Part shown: piece by piece, positions 26,390 through 35,538 of the stretch
How the letters are laid out: each line of letters begins with the position of its first letter
How positions within the stretch are numbered: the stretch's first letter is position 1
NCBI RefSeq assembly: GCF_001663375.1
Contig: NZ_LCTF01000011.1
Location: 1 to 57,552, forward strand
Length of the DNA: 57,552 nt
From: Caldivirga sp. MU80
Lineage (GTDB): Archaea > Thermoproteota > Thermoprotei > Thermoproteales > Thermocladiaceae
Reading direction: 5' to 3'
The notes under the pieces: generated by a model
Told to the model about the DNA's origin: nothing
The model's database searches: none
What the model saw: the letters and a program-made list of their open reading frames with translations, nothing else
Made by a program: the position numbers and the translations under genes

Positions 26390-27700
26390 TCAACCGAGTA
26401 ACAGGTTAACCTTATCAACCACTGATGCCACTGACTTGCCAAGTATCACAAGGTCATTGAGGCTTTTTACGTGAATAGCCTCAGGTACCTTACCTAAAGC
26501 CTTAGTGGCGTTTTCAAGCGCATTACTAATCTGCGTGGTCTCATCACCAATGCCCTCATATTCGTATGTACTCAGCTTGACCCTAGCCTTAGCCGTGACA
26601 TTACTTAAGCCACTTACCACTGCCAATGCCCTCAGCCCCAGTTGCTTAGTAAAGGCACCTAAACCATACCTAACCAGTTTACCACTGTTACTGTGGCGTA
26701 TACTGTTAATTGGTAGACCCATTTCAATACCCTTCCAGGTAACTGTAATTATGCCACTGGGGCTAGCCATATATGGTTGAGGTAGTGCAACCGCGATACC
26801 ACCATTATCCTGCGGATCTGCTAATTCATGAACCTTCCCTGCGATTGAGCTTAGCACCATGCCTAAGTCATTTAGCGCATCATATGTATAGGCCTTCACC
26901 TCAATCCATGACATGGGGTTTACTGGCCCATGTCCATGGCCTAGTGGTAGGGAGTACTGGATTGCCATTGTTATCAGTTCCTTAGCCTGCCTAATGGCAT
27001 CCCAAGCATCCATGCCCTTAGCTAACCCAGCCGTTATGGCTGCAGAGAAGCTGCACCCTGTTCCATGAGTATTCCTGGTGTTTATCCTAGGGGCCCTTAA
27101 TTCCCTGAATTCACCTGTATCTCTGAAGTAAACTAGGTCAACGCTTTCAGGGCCACCTATATGGCCACCTTTAACTATGACAATCTCAGGGTGAAGCTCC
27201 TCCGCTATTCTTCTCGCTGCTTCCCTGGCATCATCAAGGTTTCTGATTTTAACCCCAGAGAGGTGCTCTGCCTCAGGTGCATTCGGTGTCACAACCTTAG
27301 CCAGTGGGATTATGACCCTCTTCAGGGTTTCCATGGCCTCGGGTCGCATTAAAGGATCCCCACTCTTAGCGTACATTACTGGGTCAACAATCAGTGGGAA
27401 ACCCCATTTCTTAACTGCATGAGCAACGGCGTCCATTATGGAGGAGCTGCTTAACATCCCCGTCTTAGCCGCGTCGACACCAATATCCTCGGCAACGGTG
27501 TCAATCTGCGTCTCGACTATGGATGGGTCAACCTCCTGAACAGCCCTAACACCCATGGTATTTTGCGCAGTGACAGCGGTTAACGCCACCATTCCATAAA
27601 CCCCCATTACATGGAATGTCTTCAAATCGGCGGTTATACCAGCCCCACCACCCGAGTCAAGGCCAGCAATGGTTAGTGCCTTAGGTATCCTCGCTGTCAT
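26390..27700 (-). CDS. thiD: Hydroxymethylpyrimidine/phosphomethylpyrimidine kinase ThiD with a C-terminal extension
   Basis: About 436 residues. Residues 1-260 are ThiD: ALTIAGLDSGGGAGI at the N-terminus, KTGMLSS, LIVDPVMYAKSG, and NTHGTGCSFSAAI with the catalytic Cys region. ThiD phosphorylates HMP twice for thiamine synthesis. The last 170 residues occupy the place of ThiN (thiamine-phosphate synthase) in archaeal ThiDN fusions, but familiar ThiN motifs are not clear, so the domain is either divergent ThiN or something else. I use ATG 27700; a TTTATTA box about 27 nt upstream fits a leaderless start and the frame upstream of it is in the promoter. Confidence 0.88.
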   Translation of the reverse strand: MTARIPKALTIAGLDSGGGAGITADLKTFHVMGVYGMVALTAVTAQNTMGVRAVQEVDPSIVETQIDTVAEDIGVDAAKTGMLSSSSIMDAVAHAVKKWGFPLIVDPVMYAKSGDPLMRPEAMETLKRVIIPLAKVVTPNAPEAEHLSGVKIRNLDDAREAARRIAEELHPEIVIVKGGHIGGPESVDLVYFRDTGEFRELRAPRINTRNTHGTGCSFSAAITAGLAKGMDAWDAIRQAKELITMAIQYSLPLGHGHGPVNPMSWIEVKAYTYDALNDLGMVLSSIAGKVHELADPQDNGGIAVALPQPYMASPSGIITVTWKGIEMGLPINSIRHSNSGKLVRYGLGAFTKQLGLRALAVVSGLSNVTAKARVKLSTYEYEGIGDETTQISNALENATKALGKVPEAIHVKSLNDLVILGKSVASVVDKVNLLLG

Positions 27701-27764
27701 GTGTAACCAGTCCTCGCAGTACCTAATAAACACTACTATGGGTAATCCATAACCTACTTATTGA

Positions 27765-27813
27765 TCAGCAGTTCCAGCATTAATCACCACTCATGCAAAT
27801 GCCTCCTCATCAC
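27765..27813 (-). ncRNA. C/D-box sRNA candidate (2'-O-methylation guide)
   Basis: On the minus strand: C box GTGATGA, 12-nt guide GGAGGCATTTGC, D' box ATGA, 3-nt spacer GTG, C' box GTGATTA, 12-nt guide ATGCTGGAACTG, D box CTGA. The C and D boxes are perfect; D' and C' each differ from consensus by one base, as is usual for the inner pair. The 12-3-12 layout is identical to the candidate at 57344-57392 and is the standard archaeal size. It lies in the gap between thiD and a transposase fragment. Targets were not determined. Confidence 0.6.
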
Positions 27814-27859
27814 TTACAATAAGCATTACCGCTTGATTAATATAAGTTTCCGTTTGTCC

Positions 27860-28309
27860 CTACACTCTCATCGAGTGTAGGGACCTGGACCCCAGCCACC
27901 TACCGAGTTTTATGGTGGGTGAGTCATGAGTCCCCGTCGAGCCCAACGGCATGGGGCTCCCATCTCCAGCTCTTCTCCTTAAGTTGTATAGTGAAACCAC
28001 GTCCCTATGCCGCTTCTCTTCCCCCTTCTCGTAGACACCAACCCTTGGGGCATTGCCCCCATCAGGTTGGTAGATGATTCTTGCCCCGTGAATTGGACAG
28101 ATAGTAGATGTATGAGATGGATTAACCAAAATCACTGGGACACCGTATTCCCTAGCCTTCTCCATGATGGCTCTTTTCATTGAAGCGAAAGCAGCACGAT
28201 AGATTCTCAGCCTAAGTTGCTTATCCTTTACATCCTTAATCATGCGCTCCGGCGTCCATTTAGGTAAATTCTCCAGGACTATGGTGTTCCTGGTTTCAAT
28301 AGCCCACAT
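27860..28309 (-). pseudogene. Truncated TnpB/OrfB-type transposase, second family
   Basis: 149 residues that correspond only to the C-terminal part of an OrfB-type protein: an LENLPKW segment, a helix, then VNPSHTSTICPIHG and HRDVVSLYNLRRRAGDG (zinc-ribbon and last RuvC-like Asp region). The N-terminal two thirds are absent; directly upstream is a GCCCGC/GCGGGC hairpin (28323-28341) typical of an IS end. At the 3' end a perfect hairpin CTACACTC/GAGTGTAG (27861-27881) covers the last codons. A more decayed relative lies at 54765-55166. It differs from the TnpB family at 1-623 and 55712. Confidence 0.75.
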
Positions 28310-28678
28310 CGGCGTGAGGAGGGCCCGCCTTTGATGCGGGCTACTGAATACTGATAAAGCTTGATTTTATAAACCCATTGCCGTGAAGCCCACATAGTGG
28401 GGATTAATCAAATAAATGCGTAAAGAATATAAAAAAGATTTCCATTAATGTGAAAAAGTTTCTCCAATTAGCCGATTAATGAGACAGTGCCTGGCGTCTC
28501 ATTAATTTTAAAACTTAGCTATATAGTCACTCGTGCTAGTGATTATTAACCCCTATAAATTTAACCATGCATAAACTAGAACATAATAAATTGATACATT
28601 GAATATATATTAATGAAGTTAAGGGTGGGAAATGTTTAAAAATAGGCTCACCACTTGACTCATCGGGCAATTGGAAAA
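28310..28678. other. AT-rich intergenic region with an inverted repeat
   Basis: 369 bp. It contains the IS-end hairpin at 28323-28341, then AT-rich DNA. At 28475-28506 is an 11-bp inverted repeat (ATTAATGAGAC and GTCTCATTAAT) with a 10-base loop. The promoter of speD is at the right edge (TTTAAAAAT around 28635-28643). No gene is seen. Confidence 0.5.
28475..28506. repeat. 11-bp inverted repeat
   Basis: Arms ATTAATGAGAC (28475-28485) and GTCTCATTAAT (28496-28506) are perfect complements around the loop AGTGCCTGGC. It could be an operator dyad, a transcript hairpin, or an IS trace. The sequence AATGAGAC recurs in the gap at 42186-42262. Confidence 0.55.
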
Positions 28679-29083
28679 ATGCTGCAACAGCAGGAGGGTC
28701 CAATCCCACGATCAGGGGTTGGGGAAGAGGGTGTGGTTGGTTGGCACGTGTTCGGTGAGGTATGGGGTGTTAAAGATGATCTACTCCAAGATGAACAATA
28801 CCTTAAGAACCTGGTTATTAAAGCCGCTGAGGTTGCCAACATGCACTTGGTTGATGTTAAAGTCTGGCGTTTCGGTGGTGGGGATAAGGGTGGGGTATCG
28901 GTCATTGCACTGGTGCTTGAGTCCCACATAGCCATACACACCTGGCCGGCTTACAACTACGCGACAATAGATGTATACACCTGTGGCAAGCATTCAAGAC
29001 CTTGGGATGCATTCGATTACATAATAAGGCAACTTAAGCCTAAAACATTCACGAAGAACATTGTTGATAGAAGTAGCGGATAA
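28679..29083 (+). CDS. speD: SpeD-family pyruvoyl decarboxylase, probably arginine decarboxylase
   Basis: About 134 residues. The proenzyme cleavage site is Glu-Ser in LESHIAIHTWPAYNY; the Ser becomes the pyruvoyl group. Catalytic Cys is in IDVYTCG. Crenarchaea have two paralogues, AdoMet decarboxylase and an arginine decarboxylase derived from it. The segment around VWRFGGGDKGGVSVIALV and the end in DRSSG resemble my memory of the arginine decarboxylase group; this is a comparison from memory. Either way it feeds polyamine synthesis. I prefer ATG 28679 over TTG 28655, since the TATA box at about 28635-28643 leaves room for only a short leader. Confidence 0.82.
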   Translation: MLQQQEGPIPRSGVGEEGVVGWHVFGEVWGVKDDLLQDEQYLKNLVIKAAEVANMHLVDVKVWRFGGGDKGGVSVIALVLESHIAIHTWPAYNYATIDVYTCGKHSRPWDAFDYIIRQLKPKTFTKNIVDRSSG

Positions 29084-29264
29084 TCCTTCACCATTTAGGT
29101 TCACAATCAAATTAAACCCTTTCAATTTTATTCATTACTCCCTTCTTAAACCTCATTCATTCTCACTGCACATTCACAGGGTGGACCGTGAAGCTAACGG
29201 TAATGTGGATTAGCTGGTAAGGGAAACCAAGATACCAGTGATGTTACTCATTCAGTGGGAGTGT

Positions 29265-30158
29265 TTAAAGTGCAACTAATGCTATTCCCCTTTGGGCGGC
29301 TTCAATTATCCTCAGGCACTTGATGTGGTCCAGGAGTGTTGAGAAGGGCTTAGCCTTACCCATGACAGCCTCTATGAAGTTCCTGTCCTCGAGGTATATG
29401 GGCTCCTCACGTTGCTCCACACGCTTAACTTCCCCATTATTGTAGACCACGTGATTAACTAAATCAGCTACAACCAGTGAACCAGGACTAATGTAAACAT
29501 GAACCCTCATTTTACCTGAGTTAACCCACTTAGACCTGATGCCCACTGATACCCCATCTAGGTCGAGTAATATGCTTGAATCATACGTGTTAATCACTGT
29601 CCTTGATACCACGGCCTTAATGGGCTTGGTCACCATCAACGCCAGGTCTAAGTCATGGATGGCAAGGTCATAGATAACTCCCACGTATTGGGTGGGGTTC
29701 TGTGGTACCGGGCCTACCCTAACCATTGATATTGCAATTGGTTCCTTAACCATGTTGATGGCTTCACTGATCGTCTCATTAAACCTCTCAACCATGGCAG
29801 GGATTACTAGGTTGCCTGACTTCTTCGCCTCATTAAGTAGATTAATGGCTTCACTCAACGTGACCGTGGCCGGCTTCTCAACCAGTAGATGTGACTTACC
29901 AACCAGCTTGAAGGCTACTTCATAATGCGTATTAGTTGGTGTTGCTATTACCGTGGCCTCGGGGTGCCTGATCAATGCAGCGTCGATACTGTCAAAGGTC
30001 TCATCAGCACCCATTGACCTAGCCTCACTTAGCCTTGATGGGTCAGCGTCAACTGCGGTAATCTCATCGACAAGTCCTTCACTCCTTAACCTAACTAGGT
30101 TCTTCAAGTGTATTGAACCAATCCTACCGACCCCAATTAAGGCGACCTTAACACCCAC
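29265..30158 (-). CDS. Gfo/Idh/MocA-family oxidoreductase
   Basis: About 297 residues. The N-terminal Rossmann fold has VALIGVGRIGSIHLKNL, then an acidic Asp at the end of beta-2 (VDADPSR), VIATPTNTHYEVA, and the family's EKPATVTLSEA motif, where Lys is catalytic. NAD(P) is the likely cofactor; substrates in this family are mostly sugars or inositol and cannot be chosen here. I use GTG 30158: upstream codons are Arg/Ser-rich low-complexity and do not resemble the family, and a TTTAATTAAAC box lies about 30-38 nt upstream. Confidence 0.85.
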   Translation of the reverse strand: MGVKVALIGVGRIGSIHLKNLVRLRSEGLVDEITAVDADPSRLSEARSMGADETFDSIDAALIRHPEATVIATPTNTHYEVAFKLVGKSHLLVEKPATVTLSEAINLLNEAKKSGNLVIPAMVERFNETISEAINMVKEPIAISMVRVGPVPQNPTQYVGVIYDLAIHDLDLALMVTKPIKAVVSRTVINTYDSSILLDLDGVSVGIRSKWVNSGKMRVHVYISPGSLVVADLVNHVVYNNGEVKRVEQREEPIYLEDRNFIEAVMGKAKPFSTLLDHIKCLRIIEAAQRGIALVAL

Positions 30159-30201
30159 TTGGCTGCACCGGGAGGGGGGTGGGTAGTGTTTAATTAAAGT
30201 G

Positions 30202-30906
30202 TTATTGCTGCTGGCTGTTAGACCCCTCCTCAGGCTTTTCAGACTCCTGCTTAACCTCCGCCTCAACCTGCTTGACCTGCACCTCCTCCGGTGATTTAAT
30301 GGTGAACCTATCACTTAGCCTAACCTCTGGTGGTATGACCTTAACCCTGACTGAATATATGCCGGGTTTAAGCAGCACTGGTATAACGGCCTCCTGAACC
30401 TTTTCAAGTGAGTCCTGGCCTGACTTAACCATTATCCCCATGCTGTACTTCTCAAACCTTGAACGTTCAGTGGTTAACTTACCACTAATGATTATCTCGG
30501 CGCCTTGGACATTGGCCTCCTGGAGTTGCCTGAGGGCTATTATAGCCGCCCTCCTAAACCTAATGCCCTTAGCCATGGCATCGGCTATCCTAAGGGCAAC
30601 GAGCCTGGCGTTGTACTCTGGGTGTGGCTCCTGTATGACATCAATCACTACGTTATCTAAGTTAAACTTAGACTTTAATATGTCGGCCAATGCTTTAACT
30701 TGCTGCCCCTTCCTACCGATTATTCTATTCTTCCTCTCAGCTATTACAATGACCCTGGTGCCCAATGTAGTCCTCTGTATAATGGAATCAACATACCTAT
30801 TCCTGGTTAGGGCTATGTTGAGGTACTCCTTAATCATCCACTTCCTCTTATTCTCATCAATAATCCTCTTATACATCGGCAACCTCCTCTGCTGCGCACT
30901 GGCCAT
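30202..30906 (-). CDS. rps3: Ribosomal protein uS3 (S3P)
   Basis: About 234 residues. It has the KH domain with GRKGQQVKALADIL near residue 60 and the C-terminal S3 domain with NVQGAEIIISGKLTTERSR and GIYSVRVKVIPPEV, followed by an acidic, Gln-rich tail common in archaea. It binds 16S rRNA in the small-subunit head near the mRNA entry. It is alone here, not inside the usual uL22-uS3-uL29 cluster. I use ATG 30906: a TTTAAAAAAG box is about 26-30 nt upstream. Confidence 0.96.
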   Translation of the reverse strand: MASAQQRRLPMYKRIIDENKRKWMIKEYLNIALTRNRYVDSIIQRTTLGTRVIVIAERKNRIIGRKGQQVKALADILKSKFNLDNVVIDVIQEPHPEYNARLVALRIADAMAKGIRFRRAAIIALRQLQEANVQGAEIIISGKLTTERSRFEKYSMGIMVKSGQDSLEKVQEAVIPVLLKPGIYSVRVKVIPPEVRLSDRFTIKSPEEVQVKQVEAEVKQESEKPEEGSNSQQQ

Positions 30907-31002
30907 TAGCCCCATATGCACCTAGGCTTTTTTAAACTTTGTGAACAACGCCGTATGCGGCAGGGGAAAGGTTAATATAGCCGATTTCGGTTTTACGCAA
31001 GC

Positions 31003-32115
31003 ATGAGGAGGGACGCCGTGATCATACTGGTCATTGGATTGATTTCACTGTGGCTTCTAACATCATCAATAAGGGTCGTGACGTTACCCATAACCCCCAG
31101 TTCACAAGGTGGTGGCGGTGGCTCAGGGGCACCAACCATAAGCCCACCCCTGATTAACATAACCATACCCCACAGTAAAGGCCCCATGATCAAGCTACCC
31201 AATTTAACATTACCGTCAGTACCAATACCAGTAATTAGTATTGAGCTGCCTATACCCAACATAACTAGGAGGGTGGCCATGATTAATGTAACACAGCCGC
31301 ATCCACCGCAGCAAGGCGGCATTAACGGTACTGGGCATGGTAGCGGGATGGGAAGCGGGGGTAAGGCTACCCAGCAGGTGGCTACTGTACCGCAGTTACC
31401 AATCACAGCTGTACTAGCTGCCTTGGTAATAATCATAGTTGCCTCATCGATTTTCGCAGTCTTAACAACAAGAGGTAAGGGGCCTAAGGTTAATGAAACT
31501 GAGGGAGATGCTGGAGACGTGGCTAAACTGTTCATGCAGCCAACAGCCCCGGTTAGGGGGGTTACTGAAAGGTACGTGGAGCCTAATATTGAGTTACTGC
31601 CCAATGAGAGAATTAACTCACTAAGTGGCTGGGGTGGTGGAAACCTACTAAGGGTGGGTATACCACCTGACCTGCCGCTGATATGGGGTGTTAATGAGCC
31701 CCTTAAGTACGAGGTTAAGGACGACGTTGTGGTTAAGGCCAGTTCAGGGCTGTTAATTAACAATGGCCAGATCACCGCACCCAGGGAGGGTTGTTATGAG
31801 GTTACTGGTGAGTCCAGTGAGGGTTCGGAACACCTAAACATCAGGTTCACTGACTACTCAAAGGACTTGGAGAGGCTATTTAGGCTCAACATGGTGGTTG
31901 ACCTAAAGAATTCCAGTAGCATGACTCCTAGGGAATTGGTAAATAAGCTGATTAATGATGGTGTAATTAGGAATAGGGCTGAGGCCATTAAAATGACCAG
32001 GATATTTGAAGGAGCCTACTACGGTAAGAGGAGCATTGGTAGGGCTGATTATGAGGCATTCATTAGGGCGTTGGGCAAATCCCACACAAACCCAAGGGTG
32101 ATAACCTGTGGTTAA
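31003..32115 (+). CDS. Membrane protein with C-terminal DUF4129-like domain
   Basis: 370 residues. It has an N-terminal transmembrane helix (8-28), then a Gly/Pro-rich external stretch of about 100 residues, a second helix (about 130-152), and a cytoplasmic region. The last 60 residues (MTPRELVNKLINDGVI, then FEGAYYGKRSIGRADYEAFI) match DUF4129, a domain usually coded with MoxR ATPases and DUF58 proteins, as here. It overlaps the next gene by eight bases. A role as the membrane component of a MoxR-chaperone complex is inferred. Confidence 0.72.
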   Translation: MRRDAVIILVIGLISLWLLTSSIRVVTLPITPSSQGGGGGSGAPTISPPLINITIPHSKGPMIKLPNLTLPSVPIPVISIELPIPNITRRVAMINVTQPHPPQQGGINGTGHGSGMGSGGKATQQVATVPQLPITAVLAALVIIIVASSIFAVLTTRGKGPKVNETEGDAGDVAKLFMQPTAPVRGVTERYVEPNIELLPNERINSLSGWGGGNLLRVGIPPDLPLIWGVNEPLKYEVKDDVVVKASSGLLINNGQITAPREGCYEVTGESSEGSEHLNIRFTDYSKDLERLFRLNMVVDLKNSSSMTPRELVNKLINDGVIRNRAEAIKMTRIFEGAYYGKRSIGRADYEAFIRALGKSHTNPRVITCG

Positions 32116-33199
32116 TGGGGTAAGGGTTCCGTTGGTTAGGTACATCACCTACTACGTAATATTAATAGTAGTGACTGCGCTACTTATCCTACTAACCCCA
32201 GTGGGCTTTTACATACTTTTCATACTGTCAATACCCATAGCCGCCTCATTAGCCATCACCCTTGCTAACGAGGTAAGGGCCTCGAAGGGTAGGCCATGGT
32301 TCATGGGAAGACAGGTAAATGACGCCGCATACATAGTGTTAACATTATTGATGGCACTTGGCGCATTCCTCATTACACCCATTTATGATGCCAGGATTGC
32401 CCTAGCCTCACTACTACTCTTAGCATCAGCAGTCATGATTAATAGGCTTGGTTCAAGTTACTCATTAACCAATGTTAATGTCGGCGAGTTCCTCAGGAAG
32501 ATGGCGGTTGCTGTGGCACTCTTCTCATTGGCCTCGCTATTTGGGTTGGCCTACAGGCCACTCACATACCCCTTTGCAATTTCAGCCTTAGCGGCCTTGG
32601 CGCTTTCATTCACCGCATTAATTAATGCGCAACCAGGTAGGGGTATTGGTAACGCAGTCCTTTACCTTAAGGATTCTTATGGTGGCATTGTAGCCGCCTT
32701 CTTCGGCCTTGGCCTATTCTACATGGCACTAGCCATACCTAAGCCGCCGGCCTACAACATATACATACTCGCCGTATCAATAGTATTGACACTAGTGCTT
32801 GTGACTTACATAAGCTATAGGGCCTACACAGTCGCCTCAAGTGATGTTGAGAAGATGGCTGAGGAGGTTTACGAGGCCCATAGGCGTGAGGTTAAGGTCA
32901 TTCAGGTACCTGAGCTTAAGTACTTCAATGAGGCTGTTGATGAGTTCGTTAAGTATGGCCGTAAGGATAAGCTCCTAACCTACCTGGCATACATGATGGC
33001 CAGCGGGGGATTTGAATACAACGAGGTTCTTGAAGTCTTAGCCGAGTTGATCGATTACCAGTACTCACCCAACAAGCTATACGATAGGTTCAGCATTGAG
33101 GAAGAGATTACTAGGAGGATTAACATGGTTAACAATGTACTAAACATGATGGCTCAGTATGAGGAGGATAAGGTTCATTCAGGCTATGGCCGGGTATAG
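32108..33199 (+). CDS. Polytopic membrane protein in the MoxR operon
   Basis: 363 residues. About eight to nine predicted hydrophobic helices cover residues 10-240 (for example YVILIVVTALLILLTPVGFY), followed by a 120-residue cytoplasmic helical tail (SDVEKMAEEVYEAHRREVKV) that could dock the ATPase. No transporter motif is seen. It starts with GTG within the end of the preceding gene and is followed by MoxR after 63 bases. Confidence 0.7.
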   Translation: MVNGVRVPLVRYITYYVILIVVTALLILLTPVGFYILFILSIPIAASLAITLANEVRASKGRPWFMGRQVNDAAYIVLTLLMALGAFLITPIYDARIALASLLLLASAVMINRLGSSYSLTNVNVGEFLRKMAVAVALFSLASLFGLAYRPLTYPFAISALAALALSFTALINAQPGRGIGNAVLYLKDSYGGIVAAFFGLGLFYMALAIPKPPAYNIYILAVSIVLTLVLVTYISYRAYTVASSDVEKMAEEVYEAHRREVKVIQVPELKYFNEAVDEFVKYGRKDKLLTYLAYMMASGGFEYNEVLEVLAELIDYQYSPNKLYDRFSIEEEITRRINMVNNVLNMMAQYEEDKVHSGYGRV

Positions 33200-33262
33200 T
33201 AGCGCCCTCGGCACCGCCTTCCTATCGGTAAATTAACTTTAGGATGACGTGACATTATCACC

Positions 33263-34246
33263 ATGGAAATATGTTTATTAGGCGCACTGCACGCTAAGGC
33301 TATGGATTTAAATACAGCCTCTGAGAGGGCAAGGAGTATTATTGACGAGGTCTTGAAGTTTTACGTTGGCGACATCGAGGCTGTCTCTAAGATCATAGCC
33401 TCAATATTAGCCGGGGGCCATGTGCTTATTGAAGATTACCCAGGGATAGGTAAGACCTTTCTGGCTAAGCTGGTGGCTAGGTTACTTGGCCTTGAGTTCC
33501 GTAGGATCCAGTTCACCCCAGACCTCCTACCAAGCGACATAGTAGGTACTAAGGTTTGGAGACAGGATAAAGGTTACTTTGAGACTGTTAAGGGTCCCAT
33601 ATTCGCAAACCTCATACTTGCAGATGAGATTAATAGGGCTCCGCCCAAGACCCAGGCTGGTTTACTTGAGGCTATGGAGGAGGGACAGGTGACTATTGAG
33701 GGTGATACACTTAAACTTCCTCAACCATTCATAGTGATAGCCACCCAAAATCCCATTGAACTGGAGGGCACATACCCACTCCCGGAGGCACAGCTTGACA
33801 GATTCATGATTAGGATTAGTTTAGGCTACCCTGATGATGAAATTGGGCTTCTAAAGAGGAGGATTACCTGGCGTACTGATGACCCCACAATATACGTTAA
33901 GCCTGTGACCAATGCCGGTGAACTCCTTGAAATTAGGCAATTCCTGGAATCCTCAGTAACCGTTAGTGACGAGTTACTGGGCTACATATCAAGCTTCAGG
34001 GTGATAAGGAAGGACCCAAGGGTCCTGGCAGGCCCAAGTCCAAGGGGGATAATATCACTGATGAGGATGAGTAAGGCCATGGCCCTACTTGAAGGTAGGG
34101 ACTACGTAATCCCTGATGATGTTAAGCGTGTAGCCGCTGATGTACTCGGCCACAGGGTTGTGTTAAAGCCTGAGGTAACCCTAGAGGGCGTTAGGGGTGA
34201 GTCCGTTGTGGCTGAGTACGTCAGCAAGTTGCCTGTACCCAAGTGA
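33263..34246 (+). CDS. moxR: MoxR-family AAA+ ATPase
   Basis: 327 residues from the first ATG. Walker A is IEDYPGIGKTFLAKL; Walker B is LILADEINRAPPKTQAGLLEAMEEGQVTIEG, seen as LILADEINRAPPKTQ and LLEAMEEGQVTIEG; sensor 1 is VIATQNPIE; and LPEAQLDRFMIRI precedes the second region. MoxR proteins act as chaperones that insert cofactors or assemble complexes, usually with VWA/DUF58 partners such as the next gene. An inner ATG at 33302 (DLNTASERARSII) has a TGTTTATTA box 27 nt upstream and may be the true start. It overlaps DUF58 by four bases. Confidence 0.92.
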   Translation: MEICLLGALHAKAMDLNTASERARSIIDEVLKFYVGDIEAVSKIIASILAGGHVLIEDYPGIGKTFLAKLVARLLGLEFRRIQFTPDLLPSDIVGTKVWRQDKGYFETVKGPIFANLILADEINRAPPKTQAGLLEAMEEGQVTIEGDTLKLPQPFIVIATQNPIELEGTYPLPEAQLDRFMIRISLGYPDDEIGLLKRRITWRTDDPTIYVKPVTNAGELLEIRQFLESSVTVSDELLGYISSFRVIRKDPRVLAGPSPRGIISLMRMSKAMALLEGRDYVIPDDVKRVAADVLGHRVVLKPEVTLEGVRGESVVAEYVSKLPVPK

Positions 34247-35538
34247 GGTATATGGTTAAGGAGTCGGCGAAAACAGTCATACTACTGACCACACTATCAA
34301 TGGTTACGGCAGCGGTTGCCCTACTATCAACCGTTAAGCCGCTTGTAATCGGGGTTGCCTTACCCATGATATTAGTCTCCCTGGCGTTAATGATAGACAG
34401 TGGGCCTAGGGTTAATGTAGAGTTGGCTGTAATGCCCAGTAGGATTTACGTTAATGACGAGGTTGAGGTTAAGGTTAAGGTGAAGGTAATGGGTGGTTAC
34501 GGCATAATGACGCTTAGGCTACCACCAAGACCAGGTAGCCCTGAGTCGGAGAGCTTTGAGTTAACCAGCGGTAAGAATGTTCACATAGTGTTTAAGGGTC
34601 CCCGTGACGTTGAGAAGAGCTTCACTTATAGGCTTAGGGCTGTTAGGAGGGGGCGTTATGAATTAAGGGGCGTGGATTACGTCTACCACGACCTATTCGG
34701 CTTAAGGCAACCCATTGAGGGCTACGTTGATGTGTCAGCCCAGGTTGAGGTTATGCCTAAGGTTAAGTTAATAACCAGAGCCACGGGTATAATTAAGCCT
34801 AGGGAGGTTTTCCCAAGGTCACCCCCATCCAGGCTTGGGCCATTCTCCACGGAATTCAGGTCCGTGAGGGAGTATGCTCCAGGTGACCCATACAGGTTCA
34901 TAAACTGGAAGGCAACGGCCAGGTCCCCGAATGGCGAATTAATGGTTAATGAGTATGAACGTGAGGGTTTAAGGACAGTCCTATTCATACTGGATACAGG
35001 TAGGTGGATGCGGTATGGTACCTGGGAGGAGAACCCACTGGAGTACGGCATACTCATAGTGCTGTCATTGTCTAGGCTACTGCTTAGGTATAATTACAAC
35101 GTGGGCCTATGGACAGCTGTGGGTAAGGTTTACCCGAGCTCAGGAATGGGCCATTACTACAAGATTCAAAGGGCCCTGATAGGCGTTGAGGCTAGGCCAA
35201 GCGCCTACTTAAATGACCCATCCCTAATGGTCATGGTTAACGAAACGAGGCCCATTGTGGTTATGGTAACCAGCATCACCAGTGACAACATTAACTGGCT
35301 AGTTGGGTTCCTAAAGTCAATACCAACCTACGGGCTTTTACTGGACATAATACCACACAGCATGATAATGAGGAGGAGCCTACCTGAAATAGGATGTGCC
35401 AAGGTGCTTGCGCTGGATAGGGCTAGGTTGCATAGGTTAATCCCATCCAGGTTTAGGGTTCTTCCATGGGACCCTGTTTGTGATGGTATCGGGCCGATTA
35501 CGGTTAAGGTGCTGTCCAGTATAGGGTGGAGCGTATGA
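34243..35538 (+). CDS. DUF58 protein (VWA-like), MoxR partner
   Basis: 431 residues. It has two N-terminal transmembrane helices (13-33 and 34-52), then a beta-rich domain. The DUF58 signature is FRSVREYAPGDPYRFINWKA near residues 205-225, followed by LIVNEYE-like text (ELMVNEYEREG) and FILDTGRWM, the metal-site position of a VWA domain where DxSxS is replaced. It is a common partner of MoxR. The start is GTG, overlapping the MoxR stop; the next gene starts within its stop (ATGA). Confidence 0.88.
   Translation: MRYMVKESAKTVILLTTLSMVTAAVALLSTVKPLVIGVALPMILVSLALMIDSGPRVNVELAVMPSRIYVNDEVEVKVKVKVMGGYGIMTLRLPPRPGSPESESFELTSGKNVHIVFKGPRDVEKSFTYRLRAVRRGRYELRGVDYVYHDLFGLRQPIEGYVDVSAQVEVMPKVKLITRATGIIKPREVFPRSPPSRLGPFSTEFRSVREYAPGDPYRFINWKATARSPNGELMVNEYEREGLRTVLFILDTGRWMRYGTWEENPLEYGILIVLSLSRLLLRYNYNVGLWTAVGKVYPSSGMGHYYKIQRALIGVEARPSAYLNDPSLMVMVNETRPIVVMVTSITSDNINWLVGFLKSIPTYGLLLDIIPHSMIMRRSLPEIGCAKVLALDRARLHRLIPSRFRVLPWDPVCDGIGPITVKVLSSIGWSV

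Noticed and set aside
30993-31775. 260-residue open frame on the minus strand
   Set aside because: Opposite the DUF4129-like gene; low-complexity Pro/Gly/Leu content and no family pattern. The plus-strand frame has a proper membrane topology and operon context.
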